Assembly (NCBI GenBank): GCA_020200675.1
Contig: JAIVIG010000295.1
Location: forward strand, 1-9,878
Source of the DNA: Actinomycetota bacterium
GTDB lineage: Bacteria > Actinomycetota > Rubrobacteria > Rubrobacterales > Rubrobacteraceae
Length of the DNA: 9,878 nucleotides
Direction of reading: 5' to 3'
Shown: positions 1 through 6,507 of the stretch, piece by piece
Position numbering within the stretch: position 1 is the stretch's first letter
Layout: every line of letters begins with the position of its first letter
Position numbers and translations under genes: made by a program
The notes under the pieces: model-generated
Database searches by the model: none
The model's input: the letters and a program-made list of their open reading frames with translations, nothing else
What the model was told of the DNA's origin: nothing

Positions 1-2
1 AA

Positions 3-158
3 CGTAGGACGGATCGCCAACTGGCTGAACGGCGTTCCTACCACCGCTACTCGACGGTCCCGATTGGCGGCTCTGGCTCCGTCGAGTTGACTGTGGATCT
101 TCAGCGAATAAACCAACAGTATCGTTTAGGGACACAACCACTACCGTCAAGGATATAG
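3..158 (+). CDS. Possible 3' end of an unidentified gene (edge fragment)
   Basis: A reading frame open from the window edge to a TAG at 156-158 gives 51 residues with no start of its own, so if real it is the C-terminal end of a protein beginning outside the window. I recognise no family. A second frame open from base 1 to a TGA at 88-90 gives 29 residues that faintly recall the helical region of large serine recombinases, which is too weak to call. Both frames are short enough to be open by chance in GC-rich DNA. The rest of 1-173 shows no RNA gene and no terminator with a T-tract for the deaminase. Confidence 0.18.
   Translation, partial: RRTDRQLAERRSYHRYSTVPIGGSGSVELTVDLQRINQQYRLGTQPLPSRI
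49..87. repeat. 9-bp inverted repeat at the left edge
   Basis: ACTCGACGG at 49-57 and CCGTCGAGT at 79-87 are exact reverse complements separated by 21 bases, so the transcript of either strand could form a hairpin. It lies about 90 bases beyond the deaminase stop codon, and no T-run follows on either strand. It could be a terminator-like hairpin, an operator, or chance within a coding sequence cut by the window edge. Confidence 0.3.
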
Positions 159-173
159 GCTCCCTCGTATTCT

Positions 174-641
174 CTAGCCCATCCGCCGAGCCATCTCCTC
201 GAAAAGAGCGTCGCACTCCCCTTCCAGCACCCCGCCGGTGATTTCCGGATGCGCGAAGGAAGAGGACGCGCGGCGTGCGATCTCCCCACAGGACAGGCTT
301 ATCTGCGGAAGATCCAGGCGCTCCAGAGTCGCTATCGAGGAGCCGAAGACGACGTGGGGTATGCCGCACCACAGGATCGCTCCGGAGCACATGGGGCAGG
401 GCTCGGCGGTGGTGTAGAGGACGAGCCGGGTCCAGTCCGCGTCGGGATCGGTCCCGGCGAGGTTCAGGATCGCGTCGATCTCGCCGTGAAGAATGGGATT
501 CTTCTTGGCATCGTTCAGACCCTCGGCCAGGACCTCGCCGGTTTCCCCGTCGGCGATGACGCACCCGAACGGGTCGTCTGGATTGCCGTGCGCGATCTCG
601 ATTGCCCGCCGCATGTGACGCTCGTGTACTGCTGCGTCCAC
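174..641 (-). CDS. Nucleoside/base deaminase, cytidine deaminase fold
   Basis: A 155-residue zinc-dependent deaminase of the CDA/GuaD/TadA superfamily, which hydrolytically deaminates a base or nucleoside in the cytosol. The zinc site is visible: H52 with catalytic E54 in LHGEIDAI, and C82/C85 in the PCPMC motif of TTAEPCPMCSGAILW. N43 and F25-G26 line up with substrate-pocket positions of the family. The HGE form, instead of the commoner HAE, also occurs in yeast cytosine deaminase. The length matches small guanine or nucleoside deaminases, and the C-terminal GGVLEGECDALF segment argues against tRNA deaminase TadA. The substrate (guanine, cytosine or a nucleoside) cannot be fixed from sequence. 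The start is GTG, preceded by AGGGAAG about 6 bases upstream, and lies 2 bp after the epimerase stop, so the two are almost certainly co-transcribed. No upstream in-frame start is better placed. Confidence 0.88.
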   Translation of the reverse strand: MDAAVHERHMRRAIEIAHGNPDDPFGCVIADGETGEVLAEGLNDAKKNPILHGEIDAILNLAGTDPDADWTRLVLYTTAEPCPMCSGAILWCGIPHVVFGSSIATLERLDLPQISLSCGEIARRASSSFAHPEITGGVLEGECDALFEEMARRMG

Positions 642-643
642 CG

Positions 644-1537
644 CTACTTCCCTAGCAGGTGCCGCAAAGCGCCCTCGAGCTCGGGGTAACGGTACGAGTA
701 GCCCGACACTCTTAGCCTGGCGGGCTCGACGCGCTGGCTCGCCAACAGGAGCTCGTCGGCGACCTGGCCTAACGCGAGGCGGGCGGCCGGCGCCGGGAAC
801 GGAAAGATCGTCGGCCGTCCGAGTACATGCCCCAAAGTCTTGGTGTACTCCTCGTTGGTGGGTGGATCCGGCACCGTTACGTTGACCGCCCCGCTCAAGG
901 ACTCGTTATCGAGGATGTGGAGGATGGAGCCGACGACATCGTCTATGGATATCCAGGGCAAGTATTGCCTGCCGCTGCCGATCCTGCCGCCCCCGCCGAG
1001 CTTGAAGATGGGGAGCGTCGTCCCCAGAGCCCCGCCCTCTGGGCTCAGCACGACCCCGAACCGCGGATGCACTACCCGCACTCCCGCCGCCCGCGCCGGG
1101 TCGGCCGCCGCCTCCCACTCCCGGCAAACTCCCGCGAGAAAGTTGTTGCCTGGGTCGCTCTCCTCCGTCAGGAGCTCGTTGCCCCGGTCTCCGTAATAAC
1201 CCGTCGCCGACGCGCTAACCATGACCCCGGGCGGCGTAGGGAGACCGGCGATGGTCTCCGCCAGGAGACGCGTCCCCTGCACCCGGCTGTTGCGTATGCG
1301 CGCCTTCTTGGCGGACGTCCAGCGTCCCATCACGCCCTCGCCCGCCAGATGCACGACGGCATCGACGCCCTCCAGCCCGGCGGCGTCTATCGTGCCCGCC
1401 GAAGGGTCCCAACCGACGGCGTCCTCAGACGAACCGCCGGAGCGCGTCAGGCGCCGTACCTGATGTCCTCCGTCCCTCAGGGCAGGGACGAGCGCCGATC
1501 CTATGAGCCCGGTGGCCCCGCTGACGAGTACGTCCAA
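644..1537 (-). CDS. TIGR01777-family NAD(P)-dependent epimerase (YfcH-like)
   Basis: A 297-residue atypical short-chain dehydrogenase, by family knowledge an NAD(P)-binding sugar epimerase-like protein whose natural substrate is generally unknown. Visible landmarks are the glycine-rich loop GATGLIGS at residues 7-14 at the very N-terminus, HLAGE at 63-67, SASATGYYG at 108-116 with the active-site-region tyrosines, and LPWISIDD at 193-200, typical of the family. A C-terminal DUF1731-like segment at about 245-297 includes GYSYRYPELEGALRHLL. I place the start at TTG 1537 because it sits directly before the Rossmann strand and has GGAGGAGG 6-7 bases upstream. The frame stays open to 2161, but that stretch crosses the oppositely oriented HIT gene and encodes nothing recognisable. 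It is the first gene of a two-gene unit with the deaminase, with no evident functional link. Confidence 0.9.
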   Translation of the reverse strand: MDVLVSGATGLIGSALVPALRDGGHQVRRLTRSGGSSEDAVGWDPSAGTIDAAGLEGVDAVVHLAGEGVMGRWTSAKKARIRNSRVQGTRLLAETIAGLPTPPGVMVSASATGYYGDRGNELLTEESDPGNNFLAGVCREWEAAADPARAAGVRVVHPRFGVVLSPEGGALGTTLPIFKLGGGGRIGSGRQYLPWISIDDVVGSILHILDNESLSGAVNVTVPDPPTNEEYTKTLGHVLGRPTIFPFPAPAARLALGQVADELLLASQRVEPARLRVSGYSYRYPELEGALRHLLGK

Positions 1538-1714
1538 ACCTTCCTCCTCCGCCCGCCACCAACGATGCCAGTATGGTAACGCGTCCGATAAGAATGGGTA
1601 GGATAAATAAACGACCGGCACAAACCAGCGAACAGGCCAGGGTCGCGGTTCACTTGGGGGGAAGGAGCAGTAAGTACGAATTCCAATCAACACGTCGTGG
1701 TGGTCTCGCGTGTC

Positions 1715-1760
1715 GTCTGCTCTGTTTCGGGTAAGAAGAAACCGTTTCCGTAGAGCAGAC
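1715..1760 (+). promoter_or_regulatory. Inverted repeat/hairpin in the HIT gene 5' leader
   Basis: GTCTGCTCT at 1715-1723 pairs perfectly with AGAGCAGAC at 1752-1760. Inside it, GTTTC at 1724-1728 can pair with GAAAC at 1738-1742, leaving a one-sided 9-base bulge and a 9-base loop. The 3' arm ends 3 bases before the AGGAGG ribosome binding site (1764-1769). The layout fits either a structured mRNA leader or a dyad operator in the 240-bp divergent spacer (1538-1777). I recognise no riboswitch class. The rest of the spacer holds no convincing -35/-10 pair for either gene. Confidence 0.4.
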
Positions 1761-1777
1761 CGTAGGAGGCGGTTCGC

Positions 1778-2116
1778 ATGGCACAGAAAGACGATTGCCC
1801 ATTCTGCCAGATCGCCCGGGGAGAGATGGACACCGAGCTCTTGCTCGACGAAGAGAACCTGGTGGCGTTCGAGGATCTGGACCCCCAGGCGCCGGTACAC
1901 GTCCTGATCATCCCGCGCGACCACGTGACCTCCGATACGGACCTGTCGCCGGAGATGCTCAAGCAGTTGATCGACGCAACCCAAACCATAGCCCAGAATC
2001 AGGGTGTCGCGGAGAGCGGGTACGCCACCCGGATAAACCACGGCGAGGATGCCGGGCAGGAGGTCGAGCATGTGCACCTCCACGTCGTCGGCGGCCGGGA
2101 GTTGGGCTTTCCTTAA
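1778..2116 (+). CDS. HIT-family protein (Hint-type nucleotide hydrolase)
   Basis: A 112-residue histidine-triad protein. By family knowledge, Hint-type members hydrolyse nucleoside phosphoramidates and aminoacyl-AMP-like substrates in the cytosol. The defining triad is present as EHVHLHVVGGR with H98, H100 and catalytic H102. HVLIIPRDH at 41-49 is the second family block, and RINHGEDAGQEV at 85-96 matches the nucleotide-binding segment. C7 and C10 (CPFC), with H49 and H98, could form the zinc site found in many bacterial Hint proteins. The length is normal for the group and ends just past the GGR block as usual. The ATG start has AGGAGG 8 bases upstream. It stands alone between a divergent epimerase and a co-oriented cydD 99 bp downstream, with hairpins at both ends. 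Confidence 0.93.
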   Translation: MAQKDDCPFCQIARGEMDTELLLDEENLVAFEDLDPQAPVHVLIIPRDHVTSDTDLSPEMLKQLIDATQTIAQNQGVAESGYATRINHGEDAGQEVEHVHLHVVGGRELGFP

Positions 2117-2158
2117 AGCAGCCGTCGAGACGCAACGGCTGACGGCCCGCGGCTTTAA
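2113..2158 (+). terminator. Nested hairpin at the end of the HIT gene (putative terminator)
   Basis: TTAAAGC at 2113-2119, which contains the HIT stop TAA, pairs with GCTTTAA at 2152-2158. Immediately inside, AGCCGT at 2120-2125 pairs with ACGGCT at 2135-2140, leaving an 11-base one-sided bulge. There is no U-tract after the structure, so it would have to act as a U-less terminator of the kind proposed for high-GC actinobacteria, or serve as an mRNA-stabilising hairpin. Its position between the HIT gene and the likely cydD promoter supports a boundary role. Confidence 0.4.
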
Positions 2159-2202
2159 CAAGTCGCGTGAGGCCGAGCACTACCTGGAGTAGAACAAACT
2201 CT

Positions 2203-2208
2203 TACAAT
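2203..2208 (+). promoter_or_regulatory. Putative -10 box of a leaderless cydDC promoter
   Basis: TACAAT matches the TANNNT consensus of actinobacterial housekeeping -10 boxes and ends 7 bases before the cydD ATG, so transcription would begin at or next to the A of the start codon. No -35 hexamer close to TTGACA is seen at 16-19 bp, which is common for actinobacterial promoters. No ribosome binding site lies between the box and the ATG, consistent with a leaderless transcript. Confidence 0.5.
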
Positions 2209-2215
2209 AGCCGCG

Positions 2216-3943
2216 ATGAACAGAGAACTGTTGCGGCAGGTAAAGCCTGCCAGGATCTTTTTGGTCTGCACGATCGCCCTGGGGATGCTGGGCGCCGTCA
2301 CCACCATTGCCCAGATGCTCTTTTTGAGCCTGGTCGTCGACCGGGTGTTTCTGGCCGGCGAGAATCTGGAAGGGATCAGGACGCTGCTCCTTCTCCTGCT
2401 CGGGGCCGTAGTCCTGCGCTCGGGGCTCCTGTGGCTGCGCGAGATCGCCGGCCAACGAGGAGCCGTCCGCGTGAAGAACGAGCTGAGAGAGCGCCTTTTC
2501 GCCCATCTCATGCGGCTGGGGCCAAGCTACACGAGGGGCGAGCGGACCGGTGAGTTGGCGGCGACGGCCGTCGAAGGCGTCGAGAGGCTCGACGCGTACG
2601 TGGGCCGCTATCTGCCACAGATGGTCCTGAGCGTCTTCGTACCGCTTCTGATCTTCGCATACCTGCTCTCGGTGGATCCCATAAGCGCGGTCCTGCTACT
2701 GGCGACCGCCCCGGCGATACCGGTCCTGATGGTCCTGGTCGGAAGCCACGCCGAAGAGCACATGCAAAGCCAGTGGGCCGCCCTGTCCCGCATGAGCGCG
2801 CACTTCCTGGACGTCCTGCAGGGCCTCCCCACGCTCAAGATCTTCGGCCGGGGCGCGGCGGAGCGCGAGCGGGTCGCGGAGGTTAGCGACGAGTTCAGGG
2901 AGAGGACGCTCAAGGTGCTGCGCTACGCGTTCCTCTCGGGTTTCGTGCTCGAGTTCATCGCGACGCTCTCCATCGCGCTGGTCGCTGTGGTGCTCGGGAT
3001 ACGTCTCTTGATCGGCAACATCCCCTTCGAGGCGGCTTTCCTGGTGCTGCTCCTCGCCCCGGAGTTCTTCCGCCCGCTGCGGGAGCTCGGCGTCCACCGC
3101 CACGCCGGCATGGAGGGCAAGACCTCGGCCACCCGCATCTTCGAGATCCTCAACACCTCCGCACCGGTGAGCGAAACATCCGGCACCACGAACCGGCCCT
3201 CGGGCCCGCTGAGTATCGAGTTTCGTGACGTAGGCTACGGCTACCCGGGTAGCGAGCAGCCGGCCCTCTCAGGCATCGATCTTACGCTGCCGGCCGGCAC
3301 CTGCACGGCTCTGGTGGGGCGTAGCGGCGCGGGCAAGAGCACGCTGGTCAACCTGCTCATTAGGTTCCTGGATCCTGACAGCGGCCGGATCTCCGCGAAC
3401 GGCATCCCGATCGACAAACTCTCCGTCGAGGGTTGGCGGGAGAACGTTGCGCTGGTGCCGCAGCGTCCCTACCTCTTCTACGGGAGCGTGCTGGAGAACA
3501 TCCGTCTAGCTCGTCCGACCGCTACCCGCGAAGAGATCGAGCGAGCTGCGGAGTTGGCGGGCGCCTCGGAGTTTATCGAGCGTCTCCCACAAGGCTACGA
3601 CACTGAAGTAGGGGAACGCGGCGTTCGGTTGAGCGGAGGGGAGGCACAAAGGGTAGCCATCGCCCGGGCTTTCCTCAAGGATGCTCCGGTGCTCATCATG
3701 GACGAGTCGACCTCCAGCCTGGACCCGGAGAGCGAGCGCCTGATCGGGGACGCACTCGTGCGCCTGATGCGAGACCGGACCGTGCTCGTCATCGCCCACC
3801 GATTGAACACCGTGTACCGTGCAGACCGAATCGCCGTGCTCCAGGCCGGTCGTCTGGCGGAGACCGGCACCCACGCCGAACTCATCGAACGAGGCGGACC
3901 CTACGCCCGTCTCGTGGGCACGTATGGGAGGACGCCGGCGTGA
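2216..3943 (+). CDS. cydD: CydD, ABC exporter half involved in cytochrome bd assembly
   Basis: A 575-residue ABC half-transporter with about six membrane helices in residues 12-285 and an ATPase domain from about 330. With CydC it forms the inner-membrane CydDC complex required for cytochrome bd maturation; E. coli work links the complex to thiol export and haem binding. Visible motifs are Walker A GRSGAGKS (368-375), Q-loop Q416, signature LSGGE (472-476), Walker B VLIMDE with catalytic E497, and H-loop H528. The segment FRPLRELGVHRHAGMEG after the last helix resembles the CydD-type junction. ATG 2216 is the only usable start after the in-frame stop at 2168-2170, and it lacks a Shine-Dalgarno sequence. 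Its partner cydC overlaps its stop by 4 bp. CydD identity rests on the motifs plus the adjacent cydC and nearby cydAB. Confidence 0.93.
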   Translation: MNRELLRQVKPARIFLVCTIALGMLGAVTTIAQMLFLSLVVDRVFLAGENLEGIRTLLLLLLGAVVLRSGLLWLREIAGQRGAVRVKNELRERLFAHLMRLGPSYTRGERTGELAATAVEGVERLDAYVGRYLPQMVLSVFVPLLIFAYLLSVDPISAVLLLATAPAIPVLMVLVGSHAEEHMQSQWAALSRMSAHFLDVLQGLPTLKIFGRGAAERERVAEVSDEFRERTLKVLRYAFLSGFVLEFIATLSIALVAVVLGIRLLIGNIPFEAAFLVLLLAPEFFRPLRELGVHRHAGMEGKTSATRIFEILNTSAPVSETSGTTNRPSGPLSIEFRDVGYGYPGSEQPALSGIDLTLPAGTCTALVGRSGAGKSTLVNLLIRFLDPDSGRISANGIPIDKLSVEGWRENVALVPQRPYLFYGSVLENIRLARPTATREEIERAAELAGASEFIERLPQGYDTEVGERGVRLSGGEAQRVAIARAFLKDAPVLIMDESTSSLDPESERLIGDALVRLMRDRTVLVIAHRLNTVYRADRIAVLQAGRLAETGTHAELIERGGPYARLVGTYGRTPA

Positions 3944-5676
3944 GGGTACTGGTACGGTTGCTCGGGTTCCTGGGCGCTCACCGCTGGCAGGTGATGTTCG
4001 CCGTAGTCTTGGGCATCGGGACCATGGCGAGCAATGTCGGGCTGCTCTCCGTGGCCACGTACCTGATCTCGATCTCGGCGTTGCAGTACGGCCTGAGCCA
4101 GCTCACCCTGCCGATGTTCCTCGTGCAGATCTTCGGGATCTCCCGAGCCGCCTTCCGCTACCTGGAGCGCCTTGTCTCACACAACGTGACCTTCAAACTA
4201 CTCGCGGACCTTCGCACCTGGCTCTACGCACGCCTCGAACCCCTCTCCCCCGCCCGCCTGCTCGAGCACCGCAGCGGCGACCTGCTCACCCGCATCGTCA
4301 AGGACGTCGAGGAGCTCGAGAACATCTACCTGCGGGCGTTCGCGCCCGTCGTCGTCGCGGTAGCCATCTCCGCCCTCGCCTTCGTCGCGCTCTACGTCTT
4401 CGACCCCACGCTCGCCTTCGTGACTCTAGCCTTCCTGGCGCTCGCGGGCGTCGGGGTGCCGCTCCTGGCCGGCCTCCTCGCGAAGAGGCTGGGCCGGCGG
4501 GAGTTGGAGCTTAGGGCCGAGCTGGGCGTCCAGGTGGTGGACGGCGTCCAGGGGGTGCAAGACCTGCTCGCCCTCGGCCGGGCCGGCGATCAGGAACGGA
4601 ATGTCTCGGATCTCGGCCAGAAGCTCGGCCGGGTGCAGAAGAGGATGGCCTCCATCGGCGGCCTGCAGAACGCGCTGAACGACCTGACGATGAACCTGGC
4701 CATGGTGACCGTCCTGATCCTGGCGATACCGCTGGTGAACGAAAGTAGTATCCCGGCCGTATACCTGGCCTTTCTGGCGCTCCTCACCCTGGGCAGCTTC
4801 GAGGCAGTCCAGCCGCTGGGAACGGCCTTCCAGTTTCTCGGACGCTCCCTCGGAGCCGGGGAGCGCCTCTTCGAGATCGCCGATGCCGAACCCCAGATCG
4901 TGGACCCCGACGATCCCCTCCCGCCTCCCACAGACCACACGCTGGAGTTCGACCGCGTCGGCTTCCGTTACCGGGAGAACGAGCCTCCCGTCCTCGACGA
5001 GATCTCCTTCAAGGTAGAGCCCGGCAGCCGGGTCGCGATAGTCGGCCCCAGCGGCTCAGGCAAAAGCACCCTGGCGAACCTGGCCTTGCGCTTCTGGGAT
5101 ACGACGCACGGCGAAGTTCGGCTGGGAGGCCACGACGTTCGTGGCTACGCCCAAGAAGACCTGCGACGCGCCATCGGCGTCGTCTCTCAGGAAACCCACC
5201 TCTTCAACGAGACCTTGCGCGACAACCTGCTGCTGGCCAGGCCGGACGCGACCAATGGGGAGTTAGAGTCCGCGCTGGAGCGGGCCCAGTTGATCGAGTT
5301 CGTAAGGCATCTCCCGCAAGGGTTGGACACTCCTTTAGGAGAGCAGGGCTTGCGGCTCTCGGGTGGCGAACGCCAGCGGTTGGCGATCGCGCGGGCGCTG
5401 CTCGAAGACGCGCCAGTGCTCATACTGGACGAGCCCACCGCCAACCTGGATCCCGCAACCGAGCACGAGCTCCTCGCCAGGCTCTACGAGCCGGTTTCAG
5501 AGCGCGCCACGCTGGCGATCACCCACCGGCTCGTACACATGGAACAGATGGACGAGATCCTGGTGCTGGAAGGGGGACGCATCGTCGAACGCGGTACGCA
5601 CCAAGGGCTCCTGGAGAAGAACGGCCTCTACAAGCGGATGGTCGAGGTGCAGGACCAGATGCTGGCGACGGTCTGA
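3940..5676 (+). CDS. cydC: CydC, ABC exporter half involved in cytochrome bd assembly
   Basis: A 578-residue partner of CydD. The membrane domain occupies about residues 15-295 and the ATPase domain about 335-575. Motifs are Walker A GPSGSGKST (369-377), Q417, LSGGERQR (473-480), Walker B VLILDE with E498, and H529. The sequence RYLERLVSHNVTFKLL at about 73-88 matches the equivalent E. coli CydC stretch, and H81 aligns with the E. coli histidine (H85, from memory) reported as a haem axial ligand in CydDC. This points to CydC over a generic lipid or multidrug exporter. The GTG start lies inside the cydD stop (GTGA overlap), with GGGAGG about 8 bases upstream, so translation is coupled. Both this ATPase domain and that of CydD keep canonical catalytic motifs. 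It converges on a minus-strand gene whose stop is 36 bp away, and I see no strong terminator between them. Confidence 0.94.
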   Translation: MRVLVRLLGFLGAHRWQVMFAVVLGIGTMASNVGLLSVATYLISISALQYGLSQLTLPMFLVQIFGISRAAFRYLERLVSHNVTFKLLADLRTWLYARLEPLSPARLLEHRSGDLLTRIVKDVEELENIYLRAFAPVVVAVAISALAFVALYVFDPTLAFVTLAFLALAGVGVPLLAGLLAKRLGRRELELRAELGVQVVDGVQGVQDLLALGRAGDQERNVSDLGQKLGRVQKRMASIGGLQNALNDLTMNLAMVTVLILAIPLVNESSIPAVYLAFLALLTLGSFEAVQPLGTAFQFLGRSLGAGERLFEIADAEPQIVDPDDPLPPPTDHTLEFDRVGFRYRENEPPVLDEISFKVEPGSRVAIVGPSGSGKSTLANLALRFWDTTHGEVRLGGHDVRGYAQEDLRRAIGVVSQETHLFNETLRDNLLLARPDATNGELESALERAQLIEFVRHLPQGLDTPLGEQGLRLSGGERQRLAIARALLEDAPVLILDEPTANLDPATEHELLARLYEPVSERATLAITHRLVHMEQMDEILVLEGGRIVERGTHQGLLEKNGLYKRMVEVQDQMLATV

Positions 5677-5712
5677 CGGACGACCGGAACCGCATGACTC
5701 TCTAACGCTCTG

Positions 5713-6486
5713 CTAATCGTCCCGGCCGTTCGCCCGGCGTGCCACGAGTATGGCGAGGGCGGCGAGGATAGCCAGGGCAGCGAGCGGGCCCGGTCGTCGG
5801 CTCCCCGAGTTGGAGACGAGCGCGTTGCGTATGCCGTAGAGGTAACTCAGCACGCTCCGCTGTGCTTGCTTCGTGACCACTTGCGGCTCTACTTGTTTGC
5901 GTAAATTGACGAGGTTCGGAGCCGTGCGGCTCCTGATCTCCGCCATCTCCTGCTCGATGAGTTCCGGCGCTTTCAAAGGCGCCATCCCCAACAACGGCTG
6001 CTCCAGCGGTTGCTCTTTCCCCACCGCCTGTTCCTGATCCACCCTCTCCTGCTGCATCCTCACGAGGGCCCTGCCCTGGGGCGTCAACGCCAGAAGGGAG
6101 AGCGATATGAAAGCTCCCTCCATCAGCAAACAGAGCAGCCCCGCGATGCTGAACCACCGCCCGACCTCCTCCTCGAAACCGGGCAGGCCGACGGTGCGGC
6201 TCGCTATGAAGCCTACGAAAGCTCCGCCGGCGACCGCGTCTCCGAGTAGCCACCCCCACCTGTTCGGGCTCCAGTAGAGGGCGAACGCCGCCGCGACCGC
6301 ACCGGCGAAGTTGGCCAGGAACAGTATCCCCAGGTAGGTCGCGGCCAGGAAATGCTCGCCCGCGATGAGCACGTGCGCGCCGCCGATCAGGAAGATCAGG
6401 GTCGCGCCAGCCCACCTCAGGATTTGCCCCGAGAAATCATGCAACTCCGGGTCTGTCTCCAGAACCTGCCGAACGGGAGCGGTCAA
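5713..6486 (-). CDS. Unknown five-helix membrane protein, third gene of the cydAB unit
   Basis: A 257-residue protein I cannot assign. Four hydrophobic segments lie at about 24-43, 47-72, 79-100 and 111-134. A charged, Gln/Glu-rich, probably cytoplasmic stretch follows at 136-230, and a fifth helix at 233-250 ends in RRANGRDD. Conserved-looking features are H38 and H45 in GGAHVLIAGEHF and the WGWLLGDAVAGGAF...SRTVGLPGF region. From memory, similar patterns occur in uncharacterised actinobacterial membrane proteins with an HxxxxxEHF motif followed by a GLPG segment. The start is TTG with GAGGAG just upstream; it lies 21 bp after the cydB stop, so co-transcription with cydAB is likely. A role in bd oxidase assembly or stability is inferred only from position. 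It is far larger than the CydX/CydS small subunits and does not resemble them. Confidence 0.8.
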   Translation of the reverse strand: MTAPVRQVLETDPELHDFSGQILRWAGATLIFLIGGAHVLIAGEHFLAATYLGILFLANFAGAVAAAFALYWSPNRWGWLLGDAVAGGAFVGFIASRTVGLPGFEEEVGRWFSIAGLLCLLMEGAFISLSLLALTPQGRALVRMQQERVDQEQAVGKEQPLEQPLLGMAPLKAPELIEQEMAEIRSRTAPNLVNLRKQVEPQVVTKQAQRSVLSYLYGIRNALVSNSGSRRPGPLAALAILAALAILVARRANGRDD

Positions 6487-6507
6487 GGCTCCTCCTCTTT
6501 TGAGTGT

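Noticed and set aside
1..90. Serine recombinase fragment at the left edge
   Set aside because: The 29-residue frame has only a vague resemblance (IANWLNGVPTT) and lacks any catalytic or zinc motif.
1538..2161. Open extension of the epimerase frame upstream of TTG 1537, giving a 505-residue product
   Set aside because: It runs antisense through the HIT gene, contains nothing recognisable, and the Rossmann motif with a strong ribosome binding site places the true start at 1537.
2117..2215. Rex-type redox operator upstream of cydD or cydA
   Set aside because: The AACAAACTCTTACAAT stretch looked suggestive but is not palindromic, and no TTGTGAA...TTCACAA-like site is present in either upstream region.
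2216..5676. A degenerate ATPase site in CydDC, as in many heterodimeric exporters
   Set aside because: Both halves keep Walker A, LSGGE, the Walker B glutamate and the H-loop histidine, so no asymmetry is visible in the core motifs.
5668..5685. Bidirectional terminator between cydC and the convergent gene
   Set aside because: Only a 5-bp stem (CGGTC/GACCG) with no T-tract was found, overlapping the cydC stop; too weak to call.
5702..6415. A 237-residue minus-strand frame overlapping the membrane protein downstream of cydB
   Set aside because: It is Arg/Gly/Pro-rich without family motifs; the overlapping frame has clean membrane helices and a ribosome binding site.
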